A DNA stretch of 64,000 bases from DATKCF01 sp035513345. Its GTDB lineage: Bacteria > Gemmatimonadota > Gemmatimonadetes > Longimicrobiales > RSA9. This document shows, one piece after another, positions 7,150 to 15,966 of the stretch. Below the pieces are notes generated by a model. The model searched no databases, was not told the DNA's origin, and was given only the letters and a program-made list of their open reading frames with translations. The stretch is taken from NCBI GenBank assembly GCA_035513345.1, contig DATKCF010000059.1:21892-85891 (forward strand), given 5' to 3'. Position numbers and translations under genes: made by a program. The stretch's first letter is position 1; every line of letters starts with the position of its first letter.

Positions 7150-9345
7150 GTGAAGACGCTCCCGGTCCGCGACGGGCGAACCACCGCCAGTGACGATCCC
7201 CGGTCCGGCGGCCGGCGGTTTACGGTGGATGGCCTGTGCTGCGCGGCGGAGGCCAGGCAGATCGAGGTGACGCTCGGGCGTGATCCCCGCGTCTCGTCGC
7301 TGCGTATCGACCCGGTCCAGCACACGGTCGACGTCGTCGGCGCGATCACTGTCGCGGATGTCGAGCGCGCGATCGCCGAACTCGGCATGACCGCCCGTCC
7401 CGTCGACGCGGCGGGACCCGAAGGTTCCCGGAGGTCGAACCACGGCCGGCTCGTCCTCGCGATTGCCTCTGGTGTGTTCTGGCTCGGCTCGATCGTGGCC
7501 GCACGAGTGATCGGATCGGAAGCCGTCGCATCCGTGCTCGCACTCGGCGCGGTCGTCACGGGCGGGCGATACGTGTTCCCGCGCGGACTGCTCGCCGTGC
7601 GGAACCGCGCGCTCGACATGAACTTCCTGATGTCGGTCGCGGCGGTCGGCGCGCTGCTCATTGGCGAGTACGCGGAAGCTGCGTCGGTCATGTTCCTGTT
7701 CGCGGTCGCGCAGCTTCTGGAGTCGGCTTCCATGGATCGGGCGCGCAGCGCGATCCGGTCGCTGATGGAGCTGTCGCCAACGCAGGCGATGGTCCTGCGT
7801 GATGGCGAGGAAGTGCGCGTGTCGGCGGAATCGGTTGGAGTGGACGAAGTCGTCATCGTGAGACCGGGCGAGAAGATCCCGGTCGACGGCGAGGTCATGG
7901 CGGGCCGTTCATGGGTCGATCAGGCGGCGATCACCGGCGAGTCGGTGCCGGTCGCGAAGGAGCCGACCGACGATGTGTTCGCCGGCACGCTGAACGGCGA
8001 GGGCGTGCTCGAAGTCCGGTCGACAAGAGGGCCGGCGGACACGACACTCGCGCGCATCATCCACTCGGTCGAGGAAGCGCAGGCGGGGCGCGCGCCGAGC
8101 CAGGCGTTCGTCGATCGCTTCGCTCGCATCTACACGCCCGCCGTCGTGGGCACGGCCGTGCTGGTCGCGATACTGCCACCGCTGATCATGGGTGCGACGT
8201 GGAGTGACTGGGTCTACCGGTCGCTCGCCCTGCTCGTCGTCGCCTGTCCCTGTGCGCTGGTCATCTCGACGCCCGTCACGGTAGTGAGCGCACTAACCGG
8301 CGCGGCGCGACGGGGCATCCTGATCAAGGGCGGGTTGCATCTCGAGAACGCGGGTCGCGCGCGCGTCGTCGCCTTCGACAAGACCGGCACGATAACGGAA
8401 GGCCGGCCGCGCGTCGTGAGCGTGGTGCCGCTCGATGGTGAGGATGGCACGCGCGTACTCGCGCTCGCGGCGGCGGTCGAGGCCCACAGTCAGCATCCGC
8501 TGGCAGGTGCGATCCGCGATCGTGCGAAAGCGGACCGGCTCGTGCTGCCGCGCGTGACGGATGCGCGTGCACTGCCCGGTCGCGGCGCGGAAGCGGTGCT
8601 GGATGGCCAGCGCCTGCTGGTCGGCAGCGAGCGGCTTTTCAGGGACGAAGGCGACATCGGGCCCGAAATCGCCACCGCAATCCGCGATCTGGAGAGGCGA
8701 GGTAACACGGTCGTGCTGATCGGCGTGGCGGATCGCGAGTCCGGTGTCGACAGGCAGCCGCGCATCATCGGCGCAATCGCGGTGGCCGACCGTGTGCGAG
8801 CCGAAGCCGCATCGGCGTTGCGCGCGCTCCACGAGTCCGGCATTCGTCACATCGCACTGCTGACAGGCGACACCGCGGCTACGGCCGCCAGCGTCGCCGG
8901 AACGCTCGGGAGCACGCTGACGCTCATTCGCGCAGATCTGCTTCCGGCCGACAAGGTGAGCGTCGTGCGCGAACTGCGCGCGGCGCACGGCCCCGTCCTG
9001 ATGGTCGGTGACGGCATCAACGACGCGCCCGCACTCGCCGCCGCGGACGTCGGGATCGCAATGGGCGCGGCCGCCACCGATGTCGCCCTCGAGACCGCGG
9101 ACATCGCGCTCATGGCGGACGACCTCTCCGCGCTTCCCGTCATGGTGCGGCTCGCCCGCAAGGCCGAGCGCATCATCCGCGTGAACATCGCGTTCGCCCT
9201 GATGGTGAAGGCCGTCTTCGTCGTGCTGGCGGTCGCCGGAATCGCGACACTGTGGATGGCCGTGCTCGCTGACATGGGCGCGAGTCTGATCGTCATCGGC
9301 AACGGCATGCGCGCCCTGCGGGTGGGCAAGGCACGCACGGGCTGA
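7150..9345 (+). CDS. P1B-type heavy-metal ATPase, Zn/Cd/Pb exporter class
   Basis: A 731-residue inner-membrane pump that would expel soft divalent metals at the cost of ATP. I place the start at GTG 7150, with GAGG six bases upstream; a longer reading to 7009 would overlap the divergent promoter. A single N-terminal metal-binding domain carries GLCCAAEA with adjacent cysteines 30-31 in place of CxxC. Membrane helices follow. The actuator TGES is at 262-265, the transport-site CPC at 366-368, the phosphorylation motif DKTGT at 410-414, the SQHPL nucleotide motif near 450 and GDGINDAPAL at 620. The last membrane segments contain a lysine (MVKAVF) and DMGAS, matching the K and DxG of the P1B-2 Zn/Cd/Pb class rather than copper pumps. 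Full length, no frameshift. It may be induced by metals through the upstream dyad. Confidence 0.93.
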   Translation: MKTLPVRDGRTTASDDPRSGGRRFTVDGLCCAAEARQIEVTLGRDPRVSSLRIDPVQHTVDVVGAITVADVERAIAELGMTARPVDAAGPEGSRRSNHGRLVLAIASGVFWLGSIVAARVIGSEAVASVLALGAVVTGGRYVFPRGLLAVRNRALDMNFLMSVAAVGALLIGEYAEAASVMFLFAVAQLLESASMDRARSAIRSLMELSPTQAMVLRDGEEVRVSAESVGVDEVVIVRPGEKIPVDGEVMAGRSWVDQAAITGESVPVAKEPTDDVFAGTLNGEGVLEVRSTRGPADTTLARIIHSVEEAQAGRAPSQAFVDRFARIYTPAVVGTAVLVAILPPLIMGATWSDWVYRSLALLVVACPCALVISTPVTVVSALTGAARRGILIKGGLHLENAGRARVVAFDKTGTITEGRPRVVSVVPLDGEDGTRVLALAAAVEAHSQHPLAGAIRDRAKADRLVLPRVTDARALPGRGAEAVLDGQRLLVGSERLFRDEGDIGPEIATAIRDLERRGNTVVLIGVADRESGVDRQPRIIGAIAVADRVRAEAASALRALHESGIRHIALLTGDTAATAASVAGTLGSTLTLIRADLLPADKVSVVRELRAAHGPVLMVGDGINDAPALAAADVGIAMGAAATDVALETADIALMADDLSALPVMVRLARKAERIIRVNIAFALMVKAVFVVLAVAGIATLWMAVLADMGASLIVIGNGMRALRVGKARTG

Positions 9346-9360
9346 CGCCCATTCGGCATG

Positions 9361-10338
9361 TCAGCGGGCGGGCGAATGCTCGCGCGCCATAACGCCGCGG
9401 ACGGCGCCCTCGATCATGCGATTGACGGCGGCGATCGAGAGCCCGCCCTCGTCGGTGGACGGAATCGTCGCGAAGCCGATCGCCGACGCTGTCGGATAGC
9501 GCGTGAATATCTGCTCGAACAGTGTCGCCAGTTCTTCGGATGACGGCCCGCCAGGCACCTTGTTGCCATGGCCCATGACCTCGCGCGGATCGAGCACGTC
9601 CATGTCGATGTGGATGTAGAGCTTGTCGGTGATGGACGCGAGCCGGTCGAGTTGGCGGAACACGTTGTCGGAGGCAGTGCTCAGGTCCTCGACCGTGAGC
9701 TGCTCGATCATCGAGTTGTCGAGCAGGTGCTGTTCGAGCGGGTCGGTCAGGCGGACGCCGCCCATGACCACGTAGCGGTCCGCGAGCGGCGGATCCAGTG
9801 TGGCGTCGAGACGGATCTGGTGCAGCGCCCGACCCGTCGCCAGCGCCACCGGCATACCGCCGAGCGAGCCGCTGCGTGTGGTTTCCGGCGTGTTGAAGTC
9901 GGGGTGCGCGTCGAGCCAGAGCATGCCGATGCGCAACGCTTCGTGTGTCGGTCCCGAACGCTGCAACCCAGCCACGAGTCCGGGCATGGAGGGACACGTC
10001 GCGAGCAGCCCGACCGTGAACCAGCCGTCGCGCTCGTTGGTCTCGACGATGCCGGCGAAATGGCCGAGCGCCATGCCGAGCCGCTTCCAGCCGCCATACT
10101 CGGGCTCCTGTTCGGGGGTGAGCCCCGATTCCGCGACCCGCGTCACCGCGCCCATGCGGTCCAGGATCTTCTGGATGCCGCCGTCGGCCATGGTAGTCGG
10201 GCCGCGTGACGTGCCATTGGGTGAGAACGGCTGCTTCGCGAGCGCGACGCGCAGCCGGCCGTCCGGACCGGTGTACTTCTGCGCGCTTGCCAGCGCTGGC
10301 GAGATGAGTATCAGAACCGCGATCGCAATCGTCCGCAT
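9361..10338 (-). CDS. Exported arginase/agmatinase-fold protein
   Basis: A 325-residue ureohydrolase-fold protein with a signal peptide (residues 1-19, cleavage after ASA), which is unusual for this normally cytoplasmic family. Two manganese motifs are intact: WLDAHPDFNT (141-150) and HIDMDVLDP (243-251). The first family motif, GGDHS, which supplies a metal-ligand histidine, is replaced around 109-120 by LLATCPSMPG, so binuclear metal binding may be altered or lost. SLGGMPVALATG (158-169) corresponds to the conserved HGMP-type segment. It lies 18 bases downstream of the RpiB-like gene and is probably co-transcribed. Substrate unknown; either a divergent exported amidinohydrolase or a non-catalytic relative is possible. 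Confidence 0.8.
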   Translation of the reverse strand: MRTIAIAVLILISPALASAQKYTGPDGRLRVALAKQPFSPNGTSRGPTTMADGGIQKILDRMGAVTRVAESGLTPEQEPEYGGWKRLGMALGHFAGIVETNERDGWFTVGLLATCPSMPGLVAGLQRSGPTHEALRIGMLWLDAHPDFNTPETTRSGSLGGMPVALATGRALHQIRLDATLDPPLADRYVVMGGVRLTDPLEQHLLDNSMIEQLTVEDLSTASDNVFRQLDRLASITDKLYIHIDMDVLDPREVMGHGNKVPGGPSSEELATLFEQIFTRYPTASAIGFATIPSTDEGGLSIAAVNRMIEGAVRGVMAREHSPAR

Positions 10339-10356
10339 GTGTGTTCTCCGGTTCGT

Positions 10357-10803
10357 TCACGGCCGGTCATCGAGTTCACTCACGCGGTCGATCTGGCGCC
10401 TGTTCCAGGCGTCATCGCCGAAGGGCGTATCGAACCAGCGGTCGAGGATCTCGTTAAGCACGGGCTCGGGCGTCGCGCGCAGGCTCAGCGCCAGCACGTT
10501 CGCGTGGTTCCAGACGCGCGCACCGCGCGCCGTCTCGGCATCAACGCACAGCGCAGCGCGGATACCCGGGACCTTGTTGGCGACGATGCTGCACCCCGTT
10601 CCCGTCCAGCACATGACGATCGCCTCGTCCGCCTGGCCGGTTCGAACCTTCTCGATCGCTTCGAGCGTGACGACCGGCCAGTCGACCGACTCTTCGCCCC
10701 TGGCCGGGCCGCAATAGACCACCTCGTGGCCTCGCCGGTTCAGGTCGTCGATGAGCGCGTCGACCAGATGCGTTCGCTCGTCCGTGCTGACTGCGATCTT
10801 CAC
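10357..10803 (-). CDS. RpiB/LacA/LacB-family sugar-phosphate isomerase
   Basis: Interconverts aldose and ketose phosphates, as ribose-5-phosphate isomerase B does. I start it at GTG 10803, giving 148 residues, the normal RpiB size, and beginning at the family N-terminus KIAVSTDE; a 28-residue extension to 10887 lacks similarity to the fold. The catalytic cysteine region reads MCWTGTGCSIVANKVPGIRAALC (active Cys65), with Trp where RpiB has Gly in CGTG. HANVLALSLR near 100 matches the conserved 'NDTNVLAFGSR' stretch. The short C-terminus carries RQIDRVSELD. No strong ribosome site is seen for the GTG. First gene of a two-gene unit with the exported arginase-like protein. Confidence 0.8.
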   Translation of the reverse strand: MKIAVSTDERTHLVDALIDDLNRRGHEVVYCGPARGEESVDWPVVTLEAIEKVRTGQADEAIVMCWTGTGCSIVANKVPGIRAALCVDAETARGARVWNHANVLALSLRATPEPVLNEILDRWFDTPFGDDAWNRRQIDRVSELDDRP

Positions 10804-10913
10804 GTCGATGTCGTGCCGGGGAATCCGCCGCGGCACGCCCTCGTGCCGTTCCGTTCCAGAGTAAGCGGCAACCTGTCGATGCGGCAACCGAGGCGCATGG
10901 CACGGGAATCGCG

Positions 10914-10943
10914 CTGACGGCGCGGACGCATTTTCGTTATTCT
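10914..10943 (+). promoter_or_regulatory. Candidate sigma70-type promoter for the HtrA gene
   Basis: CTGACG (10914-10919), an 18-base spacer and TATTCT (10938-10943). The predicted start near 10950 leaves about 30 bases to the ATG at 10982. A weak -35 makes this tentative. Confidence 0.4.
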
Positions 10944-10981
10944 TGGGGAGTGATGATGCTCTTGTCGATCAGGTCCGGAAG

Positions 10982-12514
10982 ATGAACGACCGTCTTCGCA
11001 TTCTCGTTGTCGTGGGCATGGCCGTTGTTGCTGGCGGCGGGTTCTGGGGCGGCTACGCCTGGAGCCAGCGGACGCCGGCGGCGGTGGCGACGCTCGAGAC
11101 GCCCGCTCGCCTGCCTGTCGTCCCGCCCAGCAGCATGGTCCGGCAGGCGGCCGGGCTGAGTGATGCGTTCGTCGAGATCGCGCGGGCGGTCACACCGGCA
11201 GTCGTGCGGATCGAGGCGGAGCGGACCGTGCGCGTGACGGGTGCGCCGTTCGTGCCGCGCTGGCTTCGTGAGCAGGGCGAGTACAGCGATTCGATGGCGT
11301 GGGAGGACCTGCCCGAGCTGGGCGGCGGGACCGGCATCATCCTCTCGGCGGATGGCTTCATCCTCACGAACAACCACGTGGTCGAAGGGGCGGACCGGGT
11401 CATGGTCGAACTGGCGGACAAGCGCACGTTCGAGGCTGACGTCATTGGCACGGACCCGACGACGGACCTGGCGGTGATCGACGTCAAAGCGGACAACCTG
11501 CCGGTGGCGCGGCTGGGCGATTCCGATGAGAGCCGGGTCGGCGAATGGGTGCTGGCGATCGGCAATCCCGGCTTCGGCGACGAGGAGACGCTCGACTTCA
11601 CGGTCACGAGCGGGATCATCAGTGCGAAGGGCCGTCCCCTCAGCGTGATCGGCGCCGGCTTCGATTCGGGCGACCCGTCCGGCGACTACGCAATCGAGGA
11701 CTTCCTCCAGACGGACGCAGTAATCAATCCGGGCAACTCGGGCGGTCCTCTGGTCGACCTGGGCGGGCTGGTGATCGGCATCAACACGGCGATCGCGAGC
11801 AGCACGGGCTTCAGTCAGGGCTACGGCTTCGCGATCCCGTCGAACCTTGCGAGGCGAGTGGCGCGCGACCTGATCGCCCACGGCCGCGTCCGCCGCCCGA
11901 TCCTGGGTGTTTCGATCGGCGACGTCTCGGGCGAGGATGCCGAGGTGTACGGTCTGCCGTCGATCGCGGGCGTGCTCGTGTTCGACGTGAGCAGCGGCTC
12001 ACCGGCGGGCGAGGCGGGCCTGGTCCGCCACGACGTGATCGTCGCGATCGATGGCGTGCGCGTCGACCGCGTCGGCCAGATGCAGCGCGAAATCGCGCAG
12101 CGTGAGCCGGGCGACACGGTGGCTGTCCGAGTGATCCGTTACGGCGACACCGTGACGCTCGGTATCCGGCTCGGCGAGGCGACACTGCCGCCGCGGATCG
12201 TGTCGCGACGGGCGGAGACCGACCCGATCCCCGACCTCGGGCTGGTGCTCGACGATCTCGACGAGGCGACCGCCGCCGAGTTCGGCTACGCGGACACGGG
12301 TGGCGCGCTCATCGCCGGCGTCGAACCGCTCAGCCCGGCGGACCGCAAGCGGATCTTCCCCGGCATGCGGCTCCTCGCCGTCGGCGATCAGAGCATTGCG
12401 AGCGCCGCCGAAGCACGGGTCGCGCTTGGCAAGGTCGGATCCGGCCGTGTCGCCTCCCTGCTGCTCGAGTCTCCGGACGGCGCGACCTTCATCGCGAACG
12501 TACGCCAGAACTGA
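10982..12514 (+). CDS. HtrA/Deg-family periplasmic serine protease
   Basis: A 510-residue envelope quality-control protease. From the ATG at 10982 the N-terminus is MNDRLRILVVVGMAVVAGG, a membrane anchor or uncleaved signal; an upstream TTG would only add polar residues. The trypsin-like domain has the complete triad: His132 (NNHVVEGA), Asp162 (TTDLAVID) and Ser253 (NPGNSGGP). A PDZ domain follows at about 300-390 (RRPILGVSIGDV, GSPAGEAGLVRHDVIVAIDG) and a second, weaker PDZ-like domain from about 405 to 505 (ETDPIPDLGLVLDDLDEATA, GMRLLAVGDQSIAS). A loop insertion of about 15 residues near 60-80 precedes the catalytic core. Single gene, probably from its own promoter, with the tRNA-Leu gene 86 bases downstream. 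Confidence 0.93.
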   Translation: MNDRLRILVVVGMAVVAGGGFWGGYAWSQRTPAAVATLETPARLPVVPPSSMVRQAAGLSDAFVEIARAVTPAVVRIEAERTVRVTGAPFVPRWLREQGEYSDSMAWEDLPELGGGTGIILSADGFILTNNHVVEGADRVMVELADKRTFEADVIGTDPTTDLAVIDVKADNLPVARLGDSDESRVGEWVLAIGNPGFGDEETLDFTVTSGIISAKGRPLSVIGAGFDSGDPSGDYAIEDFLQTDAVINPGNSGGPLVDLGGLVIGINTAIASSTGFSQGYGFAIPSNLARRVARDLIAHGRVRRPILGVSIGDVSGEDAEVYGLPSIAGVLVFDVSSGSPAGEAGLVRHDVIVAIDGVRVDRVGQMQREIAQREPGDTVAVRVIRYGDTVTLGIRLGEATLPPRIVSRRAETDPIPDLGLVLDDLDEATAAEFGYADTGGALIAGVEPLSPADRKRIFPGMRLLAVGDQSIASAAEARVALGKVGSGRVASLLLESPDGATFIANVRQN

Positions 12515-12552
12515 CGCGGCGCTGCCGAGGGCCATGGCCACCGTCTCGTCCG

Positions 12553-12580
12553 TTGTACTGACTTGGACGCGCTGTTAGCT
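12553..12580 (+). promoter_or_regulatory. Candidate promoter for tRNA-Leu and the tig-clp genes
   Basis: TTGTAC (12553-12558), 16 bases, then TTAGCT (12575-12580), 20 bases before the mature tRNA 5' end. TTGGAC at 12564 is an alternative -35 only if paired with a different -10. By eye only. Confidence 0.35.
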
Positions 12581-12600
12581 TTCGACGGCTCACTCGATTC

Positions 12601-12684
12601 GCGAAAGTGGCGGAACTGGTAGACGCGCGAGACTTAGGATCTCGTGGGCGCTGCCCCGTGGGGGTTCGAGTCCCCCCTTTCGCA
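12601..12684 (+). tRNA. tRNA-Leu (anticodon UAG)
   Basis: The acceptor stem GCGAAAG (12601-12607) pairs with CTTTCGC (12677-12683), with A12684 as discriminator. The anticodon stem CGAGA/TCTCG encloses loop CTTAGGA with anticodon TAG at 12635-12637. The long variable arm expected of a class II tRNA is present, and the T arm reads GGGGGTTCGAGTCCCCC. CCA is not encoded. It lies 24 bases upstream of the tig start, so the two may share a transcript that is processed. Confidence 0.97.
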
Positions 12685-12708
12685 CTGGCAACCCCTTTGA
12701 ACGCCGAT

Positions 12709-13965
12709 ATGGCCGCCGATTCAAGCGAACTGATCATCGCCGTAGAAAAGCCGTCGGCATGGGGCCGGGAACTGACCATCACGGTGCCGGCCGGCCAGGT
12801 CGACCGGGAACGGTCGGCCACGGTCAACCGTATCGCCGGCCGGGTCCGGATGCCCGGGTTCAGGAAGGGCAAGGTACCGCCCGGCCTGATCCAGAAGCGG
12901 TACGGCGCCGCGATCGAGCAGGAACTGATCGAGAAGGTCATCGGCGACGCGTACCGCGAGGCGCTGAAGCGGGAAGGGCTCCAGCCGATCACGCAGGCGA
13001 ACATCGACCGGGTCGACTACCAGGCGGGCCAGGACCTGACGTTCAAGGTTGCGCTCGAGATCCGGCCGGAGATCGAACTCCAGAGGATCGGCGGCTTCAC
13101 GGTGAAGCGTGAGGTGGCGCCGGTCGCCGAGGAACAGATCGACGCGGTGATCCATCGGCTGCGCGAGCAGCAGGCGGTCTGGCGGCCGATCGAGGCCGAG
13201 TCGCTGATACAAGGCGACATGGCGGCCGTCGAGATCACGCCGCTGGCGGAAGATTCGCGGGGTGAGCCGCGTTCGTACCGGCTCGTGATCGGCGAGGGAC
13301 AGGCCCTGCCGCCGATCGAGGAAGCGATCCTCACGTTGAAGCCGGGCGAGGACGGCGACTTCACGGTCAATCTGCCGGAGAACCCGGACGACCCGAACAG
13401 CCCGACCGAGGAGCATCGGCTGCACATCCAGCTTGTCGAGGCCCGGCGGCCCGAGTTGCCGGACGCGGACGACGCGTTCGCGAAGAGTCTTGGCGTCGTC
13501 GAGTCGCTTGCCGATTTGCGTGATAAGGTCAGAACGGACCTCGCGGCGGAGGCCGTGCGCGATTCGGACCGCCAGGTGCGCGGCCAGCTGCTTCAGCAGA
13601 TCGCGGAGGCGAACCCGTTCGAGGTGCCGTCCTCGATGGTGACGGACTACCTCAAGCAGATCGTGCCCGAGCAGGAAGGCGACGACAAGGCGCAGCTCGA
13701 CGAGATCCGCCGGTCCGCCGCACCCGCCGCCGTCAACGCGATCCGTCGCATGCTCATTGTCGACCGCATCGCGAACGTGGAATCGCTGCAGGCCACGCCG
13801 GACGACGTCAGCGGCCGGCTCGACGACATCGCAGAACGGCTGGGCAAGCCGCAGGCCGAGGTCCGCGCCCATTTCGCGAAGGAAGGCCGGCTCGACGAGA
13901 TCCGGAACGAGATCACCGAACAGAAGGTGTTCGACTACCTCACATCGCTTTCAACCATCGAGTAA
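12709..13965 (+). CDS. tig: Trigger factor
   Basis: Ribosome-bound chaperone and peptidyl-prolyl isomerase that meets nascent chains at the exit tunnel. I start at ATG 12709 because the reading frame extends upstream only into the tRNA. The product is 419 residues. The ribosome-docking loop signature GFRKGKVPPGLI is near residue 45. The FKBP-type domain spans about 145-245 (SLIQGDMAAVEI, GEGQALPPIEEAILTLKPGE). The C-terminal chaperone arms run to the end (FEVPSSMVTDYL, ALQATPDDVSGRL-type helices). No Shine-Dalgarno is visible in the 24 bases after the tRNA. Six bases separate it from clpP, the common tig-clpP-clpX order. Confidence 0.95.
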   Translation: MAADSSELIIAVEKPSAWGRELTITVPAGQVDRERSATVNRIAGRVRMPGFRKGKVPPGLIQKRYGAAIEQELIEKVIGDAYREALKREGLQPITQANIDRVDYQAGQDLTFKVALEIRPEIELQRIGGFTVKREVAPVAEEQIDAVIHRLREQQAVWRPIEAESLIQGDMAAVEITPLAEDSRGEPRSYRLVIGEGQALPPIEEAILTLKPGEDGDFTVNLPENPDDPNSPTEEHRLHIQLVEARRPELPDADDAFAKSLGVVESLADLRDKVRTDLAAEAVRDSDRQVRGQLLQQIAEANPFEVPSSMVTDYLKQIVPEQEGDDKAQLDEIRRSAAPAAVNAIRRMLIVDRIANVESLQATPDDVSGRLDDIAERLGKPQAEVRAHFAKEGRLDEIRNEITEQKVFDYLTSLSTIE

Positions 13966-13971
13966 CCGACA

Positions 13972-14598
13972 ATGGCCGTCTACCCGCCGTACGTGATCGA
14001 ACGCAGCAGCAAGGGCGAGCGCAGCTACGACATCTTCAGCCGCCTGCTCATGGATCGCATCGTGTTCCTGGGCTCGCCGATCGATGACAACGTGTCGAAC
14101 ATCATCATCGCGCAGCTGCTGTTCCTGCAGGCGGACGATCCGGAAAAGGACATCTACATGTACATCAACTCGCCGGGCGGTTCGGTGTACGCCGGCCTGG
14201 CGATCTACGACACGATGCAGTACATGACCGCACCCGTGAACACGATGTGCATGGGCATGGCCGCATCGATGGGCGCACTGCTGCTCGCTACGGGCACGCA
14301 TGGCAAGCGCAGTGCGCTGCCGAACTCACGCATCCTCATCCACCAGCCATCGGGCGGCAGTCAGGGTACGGCCGCGGACATCGAGATCGCGGCACGTGAG
14401 ATCCTGTATGCGCGCGAGCGGCTGAACGAGATCATGGCCAAACACACGGGCCAGACCGTCGAACAGATCGCCGACGACGTCGACCGTGACCGGTTCATGA
14501 GCCCGGTGGAAGCGCTCGAGTACGGCCTCATCGATCAGGTCGTGACGCACCGCTCCGATATCGAGGAGCTTGCGAAGAAGAACGGAGACGAGCGGTAG
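13972..14598 (+). CDS. clpP: ATP-dependent Clp protease proteolytic subunit
   Basis: A 208-residue serine peptidase forming the tetradecameric barrel fed by ClpX. The catalytic serine is Ser99 in GMAASMGA, the histidine His124 in LIHQPSGG and the aspartate about Asp169 in the IADDVDRDRF stretch; the INSPGGSVYAG substrate-binding strand is present. It begins six bases after tig and is followed after 58 bases by clpX. No sign of inactivation, so this is a canonical processive ClpP. Confidence 0.97.
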   Translation: MAVYPPYVIERSSKGERSYDIFSRLLMDRIVFLGSPIDDNVSNIIIAQLLFLQADDPEKDIYMYINSPGGSVYAGLAIYDTMQYMTAPVNTMCMGMAASMGALLLATGTHGKRSALPNSRILIHQPSGGSQGTAADIEIAAREILYARERLNEIMAKHTGQTVEQIADDVDRDRFMSPVEALEYGLIDQVVTHRSDIEELAKKNGDER

Positions 14599-14656
14599 CG
14601 GTTTCCGGGCGAGGGCGTCCGGGACGCACGATCGGGCACGATACCGGAGCATGCGA

Positions 14657-15895
14657 ATGCCCCCGAGCGAAAAGCACTTGCGCTGTTCATTCTGCGGCAA
14701 GTCGAAGGAGTCGGTCAAGAAGTTCATATCCGGCCCTTCGGTCTACATCTGCAATGAGTGCGTCTCGTTGTGCAACGAGATTCTTGCCGAAGAGGAGGAA
14801 CGCGAAGCTGCCGAAGCGGTACCGCGCGTTCCGGTGCCGCAGGAGATCAAGGATGTTCTTGACGAGTACGTGATCGGCCAGGAGGACGCAAAGAAGTCGC
14901 TGGCCGTCGCCGTCTACAACCACTACAAGCGCATCAATCATCACGGCGTTCTCGATGACGTCGAGATCGACAAGTCGAATATCCTGCTGATCGGTCCGAC
15001 CGGCGTGGGCAAGACACTGCTGGCGCAGACGCTGGCCAGGGTGCTCCAGGTCCCGTTCACGATCGCCGATGCCACCACACTGACCGAAGCCGGCTACGTG
15101 GGCGAGGATGTCGAGAACATCCTCGTGCGGCTGCTCCAGGCCGCCGACTTCAACATCGCGGAGTGTGAGCGCGGCATCGTCTACATCGATGAGATCGACA
15201 AGATCGCGCGCAAGTCGGAGAACCCGAGCATCACGCGCGACGTTTCGGGCGAGGGCGTACAGCAGGCACTGCTGAAGATCCTCGAAGGCACCATCGCGTC
15301 GGTCCCGCCACAGGGCGGACGCAAGCATCCGCAACAGGAATACATCCAGATCAACACGCGCAATATCCTGTTCATCTGCGGCGGCGCGTTCGACGGTCTC
15401 GAGAAGATCATCGAGCAGCGAACGGGGCACCGCCGGATCGGGTTCGGCGGCAGCACGCAGACGATCGAACAGAGTGCGAACCCGTTCCGCGACGTACAGC
15501 CGGACGACATGCTTCGTTTCGGCCTGATCCCGGAGCTGGTGGGCCGGCTCCCCGTGACGGTGACGCTCGACGCGCTCGATGAGGATTCGCTGATCCGGAT
15601 CCTGCGCGAGCCGAAGAACGCGCTGCTCAAGCAGTACGGCAAGATGTTCGATCTCGAGAACGTTCGCCTCACGTTCGATCCCGATGCCGTGCGCGCAGTC
15701 GCTCGTCGTGCGCTGGGCCGCGGGACTGGCGCTCGTGGCCTGCGCTCCGTGCTCGAGGAGATCATGCGCGATATCATGTTCGACGTGCCGTCGCGTCTCG
15801 ATGTGCGCGAGATCGTGATCACACCGGAATGCGTCGAGCAGGCCATGCCGCCGCTGCTGGTGCTGCATCCTGAGGCCAAGAAGCGGGAAGCCTAG
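14657..15895 (+). CDS. clpX: ATP-dependent Clp protease ATP-binding subunit ClpX
   Basis: Unfoldase that recognises tagged substrates and threads them into ClpP. The start at ATG 14657 has GGAG seven bases upstream, better spaced than the ATG at 14651. The product has 412 residues. The N-terminal zinc-binding domain has cysteines 10, 13, 32 and 35 (CSFC and CNEC). Walker A is GPTGVGKT at 113-120, Walker B IVYIDEIDKI about 60 residues later. RYIGFGG-type pore and sensor regions are recognisable (RRIGFGGSTQ), and sensor 2 is GARGLRSVLE. Standard length and order after tig-clpP. Confidence 0.97.
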   Translation: MPPSEKHLRCSFCGKSKESVKKFISGPSVYICNECVSLCNEILAEEEEREAAEAVPRVPVPQEIKDVLDEYVIGQEDAKKSLAVAVYNHYKRINHHGVLDDVEIDKSNILLIGPTGVGKTLLAQTLARVLQVPFTIADATTLTEAGYVGEDVENILVRLLQAADFNIAECERGIVYIDEIDKIARKSENPSITRDVSGEGVQQALLKILEGTIASVPPQGGRKHPQQEYIQINTRNILFICGGAFDGLEKIIEQRTGHRRIGFGGSTQTIEQSANPFRDVQPDDMLRFGLIPELVGRLPVTVTLDALDEDSLIRILREPKNALLKQYGKMFDLENVRLTFDPDAVRAVARRALGRGTGARGLRSVLEEIMRDIMFDVPSRLDVREIVITPECVEQAMPPLLVLHPEAKKREA

Positions 15896-15915
15896 AGTGG
15901 TGCGGGTTGGGAACT

Positions 15916-15964
15916 CGTTTCTGGGGCGGGTTTCTGGTTGGGGGCGGGTTTCTGGTTGGGGGCG
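15916..15964 (+). repeat. GTTTCTGG-unit intergenic repeat, copy A
   Basis: Starts 20 bases after the clpX stop with CGTTTCTGGGGCG (15916-15928), followed by two identical 18-base units (GGTTTCTGGTTGGGGGCG at 15929-15946 and 15947-15964). Only sense-orientation units are present here; there is no inverted half. It ends two bases before the proposed engB start. Related elements lie at 21490-21643 and 63773-63872. Confidence 0.85.
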
Positions 15965-15966
15965 CG

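Noticed and set aside
6993..7898. N-terminal extension of the DRHyd-TPR protein into the P-type ATPase region
   Set aside because: The extension is antisense to the ATPase N-terminus and low complexity; GGAGG before the ATG at 6992 and the conserved domain start mark the real beginning.
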